64,000 nt of DNA from Teretinema zuelzerae (GCF_021021555.1 NZ_JAINWA010000003.1:744001-808000), one strand, 5' to 3'; numbered from the stretch's first letter, positions 43,931-53,384 are shown. The notes: generated by a model not told the origin, from the sequence alone. Made by a program: numbers and translations.

Positions 43931-45575
43931 ACTGGTAGGAACTATCATTTCGGGATTTTTGCGGTTTTGAGTCAAAATTCGGTTTTTTCCCCCGAACTAC
44001 AACTATTTTCCAGCCCGAACAACTGAACCAATCAAAAATTTTCGGCAACGCCGACACTGCGAAGTATAATTCCAGTCTATTTCTGCCGTCAAGCCCTGAT
44101 TCACGCCAATGTGACAAAGCTCAAAGATATAACTCCCCCGTGAAGCCGTATGAACTCCGTTTTTGAGGTGTTATCCTGTTCTGCATAAACTTCGTTTGGG
44201 TATTATACCGAAACCAATTCCAGATGCGGGGGAGAACGAGCACAGACAGTCACTGGCTGATCTCGTTCTTGCTGACTTACCCATTCAATAATCTTGGTAA
44301 GCTCCTTGGGATCCTCGATTATTGCCACAACCGACATTGACCCGTGGCATCTTGGGCAAACAAACGGGTCAACTTCGTAGACTTTTTGTAACAACCTTGC
44401 CCAACTTTGTTTGCGTAGTTTAGACCATGCATCAGGGACTTGTACCGCTTCCTCATTCTCTGGCGGTTTTGCTTGAACAATTTGGGACTGGCTTGGGTGG
44501 TCTTTTTGCCAACCCTCTGGTGCCAATTGGTAAATATTGGGTCGCTGTTGCCACTGCTTACGGACTTTTCCAGCATATACTCCATAACGACGGACTAATT
44601 GAACCCGCCTCGGCGGTAAATGGGCTACCAGCTGGTCAACAAACTCAAAACCTTTGAAGGTTTCTGACTTTCCTTTGTAGAAGCCCTTTAGGCTGGCTGT
44701 CCAAATTACAGTGTCAGAAACTGGATCATACTGGATTTTTTCTGCACAGGTAGCGCCGCGAACGACATACTGCCCGAGGGCTTCACGATCAGCTTTGCTG
44801 AATAGTCTGGTTTCGCTCTCAATACTAAACCCAGAATGTTTCCAGTCTTTTAGCATGTTCACACGAGCCTGATTTATCAGTTCCTTTCGTAGAAACAAAG
44901 CCAAAATTGCTGCTTGCCAGACCTTGAGCATCCCTTCGTCGGCTCCGATTGGCAAATATATAAAGCGGTCGTACTTGGTAAACCCACCTTCCAGTACTAA
45001 AACATGCCAGTGCGGGTGGAATCGAGCGAATTCCCCAAAGGACTGGTAGCTGACGACAGATGCACATAGCAGTGGTCGCCCTGCAGCAAGGGAGAAAAAT
45101 TCAGACAATAGCGAGAATATTAGCTTGGACACCTCTCCAAACAATCGTTTATCGGATTTAAAGTATGGTCTGAGAATCTTGGGAATCGTAAAAACAAATT
45201 GTCGATGCGGTAGATCAAGAAGCAAATCCTCGGATAGGTATTCAGCATAGAGTAAGGTTCGTTTTTGGTCGCACGAGGGACAAAGGTGGAAAACCTTGCA
45301 CGAAAAAGGTCTGAAGTACGAATGGCCACAATCCTCGCAGCGAATTCGTGCAACACCTTTGGACCAGTCCGCACAATCAGTAAAATGCTCTAGGCGGTCA
45401 AGGATAGTTTGCGATGGACTGGCGTAGGCTTGGTAACGGGTTAGAGAATTGCGGACTATGGTCTGGATTATCCCTTCCCGATGGGGAATGTAGGTTCCCA
45501 TATATATACATACGCAGAAAAACGATCATTTACTGGCAATTTGGAAGAAAAAAGCGGAAAATGTGGACTGACGCC
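43931..45575 (-). mobile_element. IS91-like element, copy 1 (with intact transposase)
   Basis: The ori-side end begins ACTGGTAGGAACTATC and is shared exactly with copies 3 and 4, followed by about 270 bp of conserved non-coding DNA before the transposase stop. The 5' side runs up to a position just before an attC-like site; its exact end could not be fixed because no other full copy exists here. No terminal inverted repeats are seen, as expected for a rolling-circle element. Confidence 0.8.
44203..45501 (-). CDS. IS91-family rolling-circle transposase, intact
   Basis: A 432-residue HUH-type transposase. The N-terminal zinc finger is seen as CEDCGHSYFRPFSCKVFH then CPSCDQKR. The HUH metal motif is FARFHPHWHVL near residue 162. 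A nucleophile tyrosine is probably in the YGVYAGKVRK region. A C-terminal CPRCHGSMS element could be another metal knuckle. The family moves by single-ended rolling-circle replication from the oriIS beyond the gene's 3' end to a terIS beyond the 5' end, and can co-mobilise flanking DNA. It is the only complete copy of four in the window. Confidence 0.9.
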   Translation of the reverse strand: MGTYIPHREGIIQTIVRNSLTRYQAYASPSQTILDRLEHFTDCADWSKGVARIRCEDCGHSYFRPFSCKVFHLCPSCDQKRTLLYAEYLSEDLLLDLPHRQFVFTIPKILRPYFKSDKRLFGEVSKLIFSLLSEFFSLAAGRPLLCASVVSYQSFGEFARFHPHWHVLVLEGGFTKYDRFIYLPIGADEGMLKVWQAAILALFLRKELINQARVNMLKDWKHSGFSIESETRLFSKADREALGQYVVRGATCAEKIQYDPVSDTVIWTASLKGFYKGKSETFKGFEFVDQLVAHLPPRRVQLVRRYGVYAGKVRKQWQQRPNIYQLAPEGWQKDHPSQSQIVQAKPPENEEAVQVPDAWSKLRKQSWARLLQKVYEVDPFVCPRCHGSMSVVAIIEDPKELTKIIEWVSQQERDQPVTVCARSPPHLELVSV

Positions 45576-45640
45576 ACCTAACAAACGGTTTGAGCGGACT
45601 CGCGGGACAAGCCCGCTCGCAGCTCAACCGAATGTTAGCT
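45576..45640 (+). repeat. attC-like integron recombination site
   Basis: The 65-bp site starts ACCTAAC (fits R-Y-Y-Y-A-A-C) and ends GTTAGCT (one mismatch to G-T-T-R-R-R-Y). Inside, CGGTTTGAGC pairs with GCTCAACCG leaving one extra T, the extrahelical base typical of attC, and the inner AA/AA forms an unpaired spacer. No integrase gene is seen, so it is orphaned. Confidence 0.6.
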
Positions 45641-45670
45641 GGACGCTTCGCGCAAGGAGAAAAGAATCAT

Positions 45671-45718
45671 TTGAAATTATATTTTGCAGGTCCACTATTC
45701 AGCATTGCTGAAAAAACG
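45671..45718 (+). pseudogene. Integron cassette gene fragment (nucleoside deoxyribosyltransferase-like start)
   Basis: Thirty bases after the attC-like site, with AAGGAG upstream, a TTG start opens a frame reading KLYFAGPLFSIAE after the start codon. This resembles the N-terminus of nucleoside 2-deoxyribosyltransferases, where AGPLF is conserved. After about 16 codons the sequence changes into the ISL3-like fragment, so only a stub remains. The position right after attC is where a cassette gene would begin. Confidence 0.45.
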
Positions 45719-46109
45719 GGGCTTCCGGGTTTTGTGTGGGTCATGCTTGAATTGCCCCATTGGGCAGCATAGAAAGGCCCCCTCTATGGAATAATATGGC
45801 CAAGCGAAAACGTGCTCGTGAACGAAAACCGCAGGCTCTGGATTTTATCTTTTGAATGGTTGCATTTGTCGATTCGGCTATGGCATTAGTTGCTTGCATT
45901 GTTATCGCATTGAGAATACCCCATAGATGACGACGGACCATTCTTCCAACTTTGATCATTGGAGACAAGCGTGATCGCGACATCCAACCAAGCAATTGCT
46001 TCCAGTTTTTCTCTGCAACGCCTCGGTATTTGAAATGCCAAAGCCCATTCGCCGTTTCCTTTAGAAATGTTGTAAACCATTTGGTTTCAAATAACAATTG
46101 AATGTTTAC
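45719..46109 (-). pseudogene. ISL3-family transposase, C-terminal fragment
   Basis: The minus-strand frame encodes the last ~118 residues of an ISL3-type transposase: LLFETKW, then [15 protein letters not shown], and [20 protein letters not shown] followed by [17 protein letters not shown]. The beginning of the gene is missing and is replaced by the copB segment at 46110. GGGCTTCCGGGTTTTGTGTG at its left side resembles an ISL3 terminal repeat. It cannot produce a working enzyme. Confidence 0.75.
46075..46109 (+). repeat. 35-bp direct repeat, left copy
   Basis: Bases 46075-46109 are identical to 48617-48651. The left copy is inside the ISL3 transposase fragment (encoding part of LLFETKW). The two copies bracket the ~2.5-kb copB segment. 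Confidence 0.85.
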
Positions 46110-46118
46110 AAATTGAAA

Positions 46119-46148
46119 ACCCGCAACTCAATAAAAAGAGCTGCGGGT
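46119..46148 (-). terminator. Terminator after copB
   Basis: The stem ACCCGCA-CTC/GAG-TGCGGGT (46119-46129 with 46138-46148, one mismatch) is followed on the minus strand by TTTTCAATTT. The region 46150-46297 before the copB stop shows no gene. Confidence 0.6.
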
Positions 46149-46297
46149 AAAATTGTGTTAAGAATTACTATCCGATATTGTCCTTGAAATCAGGTCCAGA
46201 TTAAAATGATGGAGTCCTGTTTTTTCTCGGAAATCCGTGGGTGTACGTATATCCTTGTACAGCACACCAGCCAGTGTTTTTTTGTTCCTGCTTCGTT

Positions 46298-48535
46298 TTA
46301 TTTCGGGTCTAATCTCAAAAGCATTGCATTGATCGCAACAATAACGGTCGATAAGGACATGAGGACGGCGCCGAAGGCCGGACCCAAGGTAATGCCGATA
46401 GGAGCAAGGAGGCCAGCAGCAATTGGAATCGCGATAAAATTGTAGCCTGCTCCCCATACCAAGTTTTGTTTCATTTTACGTGTCGTCTTGTTTGCTAACT
46501 CGATAAAGGATTCAATATCCCCTGGATCAGACTGAGTAAGGATAATATCCGCAGAATCCAAAGCTACTTGCGTTCCAGCTCCGATTGCAATACCTACGTC
46601 TGCCAAGGCAAGGGAAGGTGCGTCATTGACCCCGTCTCCCACCATGATAACCGTCTTGTTTTGGTTTTTCATGGACTCGACCAGCTTGTACTTATCTTCC
46701 GGAGATTGATTGGCTTGGTATTGAATACCTAGAACTTCTGCAACTCCTTGTGCAGCTTCCTCGTTATCACCAGTAGCCATGAGTGGTTCAATTCCGTATT
46801 TTTTCAGCACCTCGATCAAGTTTCTGCTGGTTTCTTTCAGTTCATCTCCCAATGCGACAGCGCCGATTGCTTCATTATTTTCTACAAGGATACTTAAAGT
46901 AGCGCCTTTCGGAATATCCATACGCAATGCTTTTCCGTATGCCTTTTGGCTGATTAATTGATAGTGGTGGCCGTTCGCCTCCCCTTCTATTCCTGCTCCC
47001 GAAACGATTTCAATGGAGTCAAAGGAAACTGACTTAATGCCTTTTGCTTCAGCGTGGTTCACAATCGATTGGGCAATCGGGTGACTGGAGCCCGCCTCTA
47101 TACCCGCCAACAAGCCTGTGATTTCTTCTTCAGAATATTTATCACTCAAAACAGTGACGTCCAACACTTTAAATTCACCAGTTGTTAAAGTACCTGTTTT
47201 ATCCAATACCATAACATCCGCTTTAGTAGTTAATTCCAAAGCTTCTCTATTTTTAACCAGTAATCCTCGGCTTGCACCCAAACTAGTACTACGTGATACT
47301 ACCAAGGGAATAGCAAGACCCAAAGCATGTGGGCAGGCAATAACTAACGTAGTCACAGTAAAGATAACGGCTGTAGGTAAATCTGCAATGATCATCCAGG
47401 CTACTAGAGCGATTAAAGCTACTACAACGGCAATGTAGAACAACCAGCTAGCTACTTTGTGAGCCACATTCTCTGCTCGAGATGGTTGGCTTTGTGCTTG
47501 GCTAATTAATGTTTGTACTTGTGAGATAAAGGACTTATCCCCTGTTTCTGTTACTTCTACATATAGGACACCACTACCATTTGTTGATCCACCAATGACT
47601 TGATCTTTAACATTCTTTTCGATTGGCTTAGATTCACCTGTTAAGAGGGCCTCGTTTACACGGGATTCTCCGCGAATAATGATACCATCAGCTGGAACAT
47701 TTTCTCCTGCTTGAACACGGATAACATCTCCAACCTGAAGTTCAGACACAGGACGAGTTTCAATCGAATCATCTTCTAAAACAACATGAGCGTCTTTTGG
47801 CAATAATTCTGCTAGAGCTTTTTGCGCATCCCCTGCTTCACCCAATGCCTTCATTTCAATCCAGTGTCCTAATAACATGATTAAAAGTAACGTTGCAAAC
47901 TCAAAGAAGAAGTCCATGACATGTTCTCCGGTCACATATCGAGCGGCCACTGCGTAAACACTATAGGCATAAGAAACCGTTATTCCCAAAGTAATCAAGG
48001 ACATCATGCCTGGAGCTTTTGAATTAAACTCATCTTTCGCACCCATGTAGAATGGTTTTCCGCCATAAATGTATAGAATTGTTGCCAATACAGCTGCTAC
48101 AACGTCTGCATAAGGAAAGATGATTTGGAAAGGCAACTGAATATCCATCAAAGGAGTAATGAGCAAGATTGCAATTCCTAATGGGAGTGACTTCAAGAAA
48201 ATCTCCTTAAAGCTACCGTGATGGTGGTGGGCATGCCCTCCCATTGCGCCATGATCCATTTCACTGTGATCCATCGCACTATGGTCCATCTTGCCTTGAT
48301 CCATATTGCTGTGATCCATATTGCTGTGATCCATATTGCTGTGATCCATCTTACTGTGGTCCATCTTGCCGTGATCCATATTGCTGTGATCCATATTGCT
48401 GTGATCCATATTGCTGTGATCCATATTGCTGTGATCCATCTTACTGTGATCCATCTTACTGTGATCCATCTTACTGTGATCCATCTTACTGTGGTCCATA
48501 TTTCCATCTTTAAGATTGTTATCTTTTTTATTCAT
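46298..48535 (-). CDS. copB: CopB-type copper/silver P1B-3 ATPase, Firmicutes-like
   Basis: A heavy-metal pump of 745 residues. The N-terminus has 17 pentapeptide repeats of the MDHSK/MDHSN type, then HAHHHHGS, as a metal-binding tail. Membrane motif is CPH (ACPHALGLAI near residue 400), characteristic of CopB rather than CopA; DKTGT lies near 447 and GDGVNDAPSLALADVG near the end. The start at 48535 follows AAGGAGG. Codon use is AT-rich, unlike the spirochaete-like neighbours, and the sequence resembles enterococcal or lactobacillar CopB. It lies between 35-bp repeats among IS fragments, consistent with horizontal gain. Confidence 0.9.
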   Translation of the reverse strand: MNKKDNNLKDGNMDHSKMDHSKMDHSKMDHSKMDHSNMDHSNMDHSNMDHSNMDHGKMDHSKMDHSNMDHSNMDHSNMDQGKMDHSAMDHSEMDHGAMGGHAHHHHGSFKEIFLKSLPLGIAILLITPLMDIQLPFQIIFPYADVVAAVLATILYIYGGKPFYMGAKDEFNSKAPGMMSLITLGITVSYAYSVYAVAARYVTGEHVMDFFFEFATLLLIMLLGHWIEMKALGEAGDAQKALAELLPKDAHVVLEDDSIETRPVSELQVGDVIRVQAGENVPADGIIIRGESRVNEALLTGESKPIEKNVKDQVIGGSTNGSGVLYVEVTETGDKSFISQVQTLISQAQSQPSRAENVAHKVASWLFYIAVVVALIALVAWMIIADLPTAVIFTVTTLVIACPHALGLAIPLVVSRSTSLGASRGLLVKNREALELTTKADVMVLDKTGTLTTGEFKVLDVTVLSDKYSEEEITGLLAGIEAGSSHPIAQSIVNHAEAKGIKSVSFDSIEIVSGAGIEGEANGHHYQLISQKAYGKALRMDIPKGATLSILVENNEAIGAVALGDELKETSRNLIEVLKKYGIEPLMATGDNEEAAQGVAEVLGIQYQANQSPEDKYKLVESMKNQNKTVIMVGDGVNDAPSLALADVGIAIGAGTQVALDSADIILTQSDPGDIESFIELANKTTRKMKQNLVWGAGYNFIAIPIAAGLLAPIGITLGPAFGAVLMSLSTVIVAINAMLLRLDPK

Positions 48536-48616
48536 TATTGGCCTCCTTGTAAAATCATACATTCCGTGAACTTGAAAGACTGTTGAGCGCCTCTATACTT
48601 CAATGAGATAATTATT

Positions 48617-48651
48617 AACCATTTGGTTTCAAATAACAATTGAATGTTTAC
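48617..48651 (+). repeat. 35-bp direct repeat, right copy
   Basis: Identical to 46075-46109. Here it is an isolated remnant of the same ISL3-like sequence upstream of copB. Confidence 0.85.
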
Positions 48652-48773
48652 GGGTATTCGGATTTTATGTGTAGAGTTACAATTGATGTGAGACTTTCAA
48701 ACTAAAAAATAGAATAGCGAATGGAATCCTGTAAAATAGAGTTACCACACTTTATAGAAAGGACACCACTCGC

Positions 48774-48893
48774 ATGTCTATTATAACTTACACTCAACGG
48801 TTTTTGCCTCATGAACTTCACACTCGTTTCTATGCCTGTAAACTTTATTCTCAAAACAACGTTTCTGTCGCTTTCGTCACTCGACGTTATAAG
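48774..48893 (+). pseudogene. Transposase N-terminal fragment (helix-turn-helix)
   Basis: About 40 codons starting MSIITYTQRFLPHELHTRFY and continuing CKLYSQNNVSVAFVTRRYK look like the helix-turn-helix start of an IS481- or IS3-like integrase. AGAAAGGACACC upstream could be the ribosome-binding site. The frame is broken at 48894 by IS91-like copy 2. The family assignment is tentative. Confidence 0.5.
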
Positions 48894-50000
48894 AAAATTT
48901 TCGGCAACGCCGACACTGCGAAGTATAATTCCAGTCTATTTCTGCCGTCAAGCCCTGATTCACGCCAATGTGACAAAGCTCAAAGATATAACTCCCCCGT
49001 GAAGCCGTATGAACTCCGTTTTTGAGGTGTTATCCTGTTCTGCATAAACTTCGTTTGGGTATTATACCGAAACCAATTCCAGATGCGGGGGAGAACGAGC
49101 ACAGACAGTCACTGGCTGATCTCGTTCTTGCTGACTTACCCATTCAATAATCTTGGTAAGCTCCTTGGGATCCTCGATTATTGCCACAACCGACATTGAC
49201 CCGTGGCATCTTGGGCAAACAAACGGGTCAACTTCGTAGACTTTTTGTAACAACCTTGCCCAACTTTGTTTGCGTAGTTTAGACCATGCATCAGGGACTT
49301 GTACCGCTTCCTCATTCTCTGGCGGTTTTGCTTGAACAATTTGGGACTGGCTTGGGTGGTCTTTTTGCCAACCCTCTGGTGCCAATTGGTAAATATTGGG
49401 TCGCTGTTGCCACTGCTTACGGACTTTTCCAGCATATACTCCATAACGACGGACTAATTGAACCCGCCTCGGCGGTAAATGGGCTACCAGCTGGTCAACA
49501 AACTCAAAACCTTTGAAGGTTTCTGACTTTCCTTTGTAGAAGCCCTTTAGGCTGGCTGTCCAAATTACAGTGTCAGAAACTGGATCATACTGGATTTTTT
49601 CTGCACAGGTAGCGCCGCGAACGACATACTGCCCGAGGGCTTCACGATCAGCTTTGCTGAATAGTCTGGTTTCGCTCTCAATACTAAACCCAGAATGTTT
49701 CCAGTCTTTTAGCATGTTCACACGAGCCTGATTTATCAGTTCCTTTCGTAGAAACAAAGCCAAAATTGCTGCTTGCCAGACCTTGAGCATCCCTTCGTCG
49801 GCTCCGATTGGCAAATATATAAAGCGGTCGTACTTGGTAAACCCACCTTCCAGTACTAAAACATGCCAGTGCGGGTGGAATCGAGCGAATTCCCCAAAGG
49901 ACTGGTAGCTGACGACAGATGCACATAGCAGTGGTCGCCCTGCAGCAAGGGAGAAAAATTCAGACAATAGCGAGAATATTAGCTTGGACACCTCTCCAAA
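48894..50000 (-). mobile_element. IS91-like element, copy 2 (truncated at both ends)
   Basis: Homologous to 44034-45141 of copy 1. The ori-side ~104 bp are missing (it starts at AAAATTTTCGGC), and the 5' part of the transposase is lost after CCTCTCCAAA at 50000. Confidence 0.9.
49062..50000 (-). pseudogene. IS91-like transposase, 5'-truncated (copy 2)
   Basis: The last ~310 codons of the same transposase as 44203-45501, identical as far as I compared, including HPHWH. The N-terminal ~120 codons with the zinc finger are missing. The adjoining DNA on the 5' side encodes an unrelated oxidoreductase fragment. Confidence 0.88.
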
Positions 50001-50241
50001 GGACTTCGTGCCTGATGCGAACGTCGACGCGGTATTTTGTCATGAAAAAAGCGCTGTCTCGCGGGGTGAGGTCTTCGATACGGGCGACTTCTCCACCAAG
50101 GAAATATGGCATACCGCAACCCGAGTACGAGATGAACCGGTCTCATTCGTACACGATAATTTCCGCTTCTTCGCTGTTTCTCTTTGCCTTTGCGGCAGCA
50201 GAGGTTCCCGCCGCGACCGCGCCGATTATCAGTATTCGCAT
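50001..50241 (-). pseudogene. FAD-dependent NADH oxidase/CoA-disulfide reductase-like gene, N-terminal fragment
   Basis: From the ATG at 50241, with AAGGAG upstream, the frame reads MRILIIGAVAAGTSAAAKAK (dinucleotide-binding fold), then IIVYE, a TGA stop where relatives usually have a lysine, and continues DRFISYSGCGMPYFLGGEVA and RIEDLTPRDSAFF. SYSGCGMPY holds the redox cysteine of the CoA-disulfide reductase/NADH oxidase family. The 3' end is cut by IS91-like copy 2. Broken by both a stop codon and a truncation. Confidence 0.7.
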
Positions 50242-50548
50242 TGTCGACTCCTTCATATTGACGATTGTCTATATAATTGAAGATACGGCCCCAAGAAATG
50301 AGCGTCAATGTGCGAATGATGAGAAATTGGTTAAAAAAAACCGTATTTTCTCGACGCAAAATAGAACCAAACGGAATTATCCCTCCAGCACAAATATGGA
50401 TTGATGAGCCACAATGCTTCACCGCTATCATTATATCTGTAGTGAGGAAAAATGATTACAAATACTGTTCCCACATGACGGTTCTGAGACTGGACAAACC
50501 TTTTGAGGCAGTTGATTAGTCATTGACTAATTACCTTCTAAAGATTAA
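50242..50548. other. Gene-free region between the oxidoreductase fragment and cadC
   Basis: I see no coding sequence. The stretch is AT-rich near 50500-50548, where the cadC promoter is expected. Confidence 0.4.
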
Positions 50549-50570
50549 CATATTCTTGTATACGAATATG
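50549..50570. promoter_or_regulatory. ArsR/CadC-type operator
   Basis: CATATTC-N8-GAATATG is a perfect 7-bp inverted repeat, and GAGAATATG follows nearby. Its position 26 bp before the cadC start and its resemblance to known CadC operators support repression that metal would relieve. Confidence 0.65.
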
Positions 50571-50596
50571 AGAATATGACAAAGAGGAGAGAAACA

Positions 50597-50965
50597 ATGG
50601 ATTTTGAAACCGAGGACGAATGTAAAATCCTCATAATCCATGAAGATCGCGTTATCAAGGCGCGTCGAGACATGCCAGACGAGAAGTTGCTTCAAAAAGC
50701 AGGGGACTTTTTTAAGGCGTTGAGTGATCCTGCACGTATCAAGATCGTAAACGCACTTTCGAGTACCGAAATGTGCGTCTGCGACCTGACGGCCGTATTG
50801 AACATGAACCAGCCGGCCGTATCCCAACACCTCAGGACTCTGAAGCAGGCGGGCATTGTAACGTTCCGGAAGGACGGGAAGGTGGTCTACTACTCGCTCC
50901 ATGACGAAGAGACCAAGTCAATACATGAGAAGGTGATGCGGCATATTAATGCTGAAAAGGAGTAA
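50597..50965 (+). CDS. cadC: ArsR/SmtB-family metal-responsive repressor (CadC-like)
   Basis: A repressor of about 122 residues. The winged helix has the metal-sensing helix with STEMCVCDLTAVLNM, matching the E-L-C-V-C-D metal site, and the recognition helix NQPAVSQHLRTLKQAG. An N-terminal Cys (DECKILIIHED) may join the metal site as in CadC. The start MDFETEDE at 50597 has GAGGAG six bases upstream; a longer start at 50576 lacks one. The gene precedes cadA by 4 bp. Cd, Pb or Zn binding would release the operator. Confidence 0.9.
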   Translation: MDFETEDECKILIIHEDRVIKARRDMPDEKLLQKAGDFFKALSDPARIKIVNALSSTEMCVCDLTAVLNMNQPAVSQHLRTLKQAGIVTFRKDGKVVYYSLHDEETKSIHEKVMRHINAEKE

Positions 50966-50969
50966 TCAC

Positions 50970-53336
50970 ATGAGAAGCGGAGATGAAGTTATTCGGGAGG
51001 ACAGACAGGAATCAAGACGGAAGGTCTTCCATGTTGAAGGCATTACCTGCCTTGATTGCGCGCAGAAATTCGAGAAATCAGTAGCCGGCCTACCGGGAGT
51101 GAAAGCGGCGATGCTTAATACCATGGCGGGGAAGCTTACCGTGGAAGGTTCGTGCGACCTGGAGGCGATTCGCAAGCTGGGACGTGAAGAGGACTACAAG
51201 ATCACTCCAATCACTGAGGCGCCGCCAGAGACTGAAACCCTTCTGCAGGTTGACGGCATCTCCTGCCTCGACTGCGCGGGGAAATTCGAGAAGGCGGTGA
51301 ATGAGCTTCCGGGGGTGGCGTCGGCAAACCTCAATACTATGACCGGCAGGCTGACGGTTTCCGGCAGCGTCGATCTTGCGGCTATTCGCAGGCTAGGCAG
51401 CGAGGAGAACTATACCATCAAATCCGTCACGCAGGGAACGAAATCTAAGCCGCAAGTCAAGGAAATAGACTGGGACAAGCGCCGGGCAATCCTTTCCGGC
51501 ATAGCCTTGATCGGCGGTTATGCGGCAGAGAAGCTCGGCGGCCCAATCTTTGCGTTTCTTCCACTCTACCTCATCGCCATCTTGCTTGGCGGCTGGTCCA
51601 ATTTTAAGAAAGCGTCGCGCGCCCTTCCCCGCCTCAACTTCAATATGAGCGTTTTGATGAGCACCGCCGTCATCGGCGCCGTCGCCATAGGCCAGTACGA
51701 GGAAGGTGCCGTAGTTGCCTTCCTTTATGCGATCTCCGAGATGCTCGAGGAATGGACAATGGACAAAGCACGGCGTTCTATCCGCCAGCTCATGGACATC
51801 GCTCCCAAGATGGCGATAGTTCGGAGAAGCGACGGTGAGGCATCTATCCCGGTCGAGGAGATACTTGTTGGGGACGTGATGATTGTGAGTCCAGGCGAGA
51901 AGATCGCCATGGACGGAATCATCCTCAAGGGCGAATCCTCGATCAATCAAGCCGCGATCACCGGAGAATCCATTCCTGTAGAGAAGGGCCCTGGTGCCGA
52001 TGTCTACGCGGGTTCACTCAATGCCCAAGGTTCGCTCGAGGTCAGGGTAACCAAGCTGGTTCAGGACACGACCATCGCGAAGATAATCCACATGGTCGAG
52101 GAGGCCCAGGGAAAGCGCGCACCGACACAAGCGTTCGTCGACAAGTTTGCCGCGATTTACACACCCATCGTAATGGCACTCGCCGTCGGAATCGTCTTCA
52201 TCCCTCCTCTCTTTATGGGAGTGGCTTGGGCGCCGTGGATCTATCGCGGGCTCGCGCTCCTGGTTGTCGCGTGTCCCTGCGCCTTGGTGGTATCCACGCC
52301 GGTTGCTATCGTAAGCGCCATTTCCAATGCCGCAAAACACGGAGTTCTCATCAAAGGCGGAATCCACCTCGAGGAAGCCGGCTCTCTCAGCGCCATCGCG
52401 TTTGACAAGACCGGAACGCTGACTAAAGGCGAGCCGGCGGTAACGGACGTGGTACCTTTGGCGGGACAGTCCGACTATGAACTTCTGCAGATGGCCTCCA
52501 ATCTTGAGGCCCGCTCTGAACACCCCTTGGCTGCTGCCATCGTCAAGTTTGCCGTGGCGCATGGACACAAGATCGATCCCGTCACCGATTTCACCGCCAT
52601 AGCTGGCCGCGGTGCGAAAGGCACAATTTCAGGCGAGGCTGTCTTTATCGGAAACCCGCGCCTCTTCGCCGATCTCGGGATAACATTGTCCGCGAGGGTC
52701 GCGCAAGAAGTGGATCGTCTGCAGGGCGAGGGAAAGACGGTCATGGTCATCGGAAACGAGTCGAGGTATTACGGGCTTATCGCTATGGCTGATGAAGTCC
52801 GCGCTTCCAGTGCCACGGCCATAGAAGACCTCAAGCGGGCCGGTGTCCGGCACACGATTATGCTGACGGGCGACAACGGCGCCACCGCCAAGGCGATGGC
52901 CGCCCAGGTCGGCGTCCATGAGTATCGGGCCGAGCTCTTGCCTCAGGACAAGGTCACTGCGATGCAGGAGCTGATCGGGAAATATGGCAAAGTTGCCATG
53001 ATCGGGGATGGAATCAACGACGCGCCGGCCCTCGCCTTATCCACGGTGGGTATTGCTATGGGAGGAACAGGTACCGATGCTGCAATGGAGACCGCCGACA
53101 TCGTGCTGATGTCGGATGACTTGGTCAAGCTGCCGTTTACCATCAAGTTGAGCAGGAAGTCACTCGCCATCATTCGCCAGAACATTTCCTTCTCTTTGGT
53201 AATTAAGCTTCTGGCTGTGGTCGCCGTCCTCCCTGGATGGCTGACCCTTTGGCTGGCAATTCTTGCAGATATGGGTGCATCGATAGTCGTAACATTGAAT
53301 AGCTTGCGACTGTTGCGCGTCAAGGATCGGGAATAA
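50970..53336 (+). CDS. cadA: CadA/ZntA-type Cd/Zn/Pb-exporting P1B-2 ATPase
   Basis: A metal export pump of 788 residues. Two N-terminal metal-binding domains carry GITCLDCAQKFE and GISCLDCAGKFE; a CLDC with the following Lys-Phe-Glu is typical of Zn/Cd pumps. The CPC motif is ACPCALVVSTP near residue 434, DKTGT near 478 and [16 protein letters not shown] near the end. The start at 50970 follows AAAGGAG. It follows cadC immediately. GC is close to the host's, unlike copB and cadD. Confidence 0.93.
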   Translation: MRSGDEVIREDRQESRRKVFHVEGITCLDCAQKFEKSVAGLPGVKAAMLNTMAGKLTVEGSCDLEAIRKLGREEDYKITPITEAPPETETLLQVDGISCLDCAGKFEKAVNELPGVASANLNTMTGRLTVSGSVDLAAIRRLGSEENYTIKSVTQGTKSKPQVKEIDWDKRRAILSGIALIGGYAAEKLGGPIFAFLPLYLIAILLGGWSNFKKASRALPRLNFNMSVLMSTAVIGAVAIGQYEEGAVVAFLYAISEMLEEWTMDKARRSIRQLMDIAPKMAIVRRSDGEASIPVEEILVGDVMIVSPGEKIAMDGIILKGESSINQAAITGESIPVEKGPGADVYAGSLNAQGSLEVRVTKLVQDTTIAKIIHMVEEAQGKRAPTQAFVDKFAAIYTPIVMALAVGIVFIPPLFMGVAWAPWIYRGLALLVVACPCALVVSTPVAIVSAISNAAKHGVLIKGGIHLEEAGSLSAIAFDKTGTLTKGEPAVTDVVPLAGQSDYELLQMASNLEARSEHPLAAAIVKFAVAHGHKIDPVTDFTAIAGRGAKGTISGEAVFIGNPRLFADLGITLSARVAQEVDRLQGEGKTVMVIGNESRYYGLIAMADEVRASSATAIEDLKRAGVRHTIMLTGDNGATAKAMAAQVGVHEYRAELLPQDKVTAMQELIGKYGKVAMIGDGINDAPALALSTVGIAMGGTGTDAAMETADIVLMSDDLVKLPFTIKLSRKSLAIIRQNISFSLVIKLLAVVAVLPGWLTLWLAILADMGASIVVTLNSLRLLRVKDRE

Positions 53337-53384
53337 AGCGGAATGATGTAGGGGCATGAAACACTAGAATAATTGCATTTATAA

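Noticed and set aside
48193-48586. Cys/Pro/Asp-rich and Ile-rich repeat proteins opposite copB
   Set aside because: They are antisense shadows of the copB pentapeptide repeat region.
50001-50241. Selenocysteine or recoded TGA in the oxidoreductase fragment
   Set aside because: The position is not a redox residue in the family and no SECIS-like hairpin follows; the gene is truncated anyway.
49979-50431. 150-codon minus-strand frame across the copy 2 junction
   Set aside because: It runs out of phase with both the oxidoreductase fragment and the transposase and has no family features.
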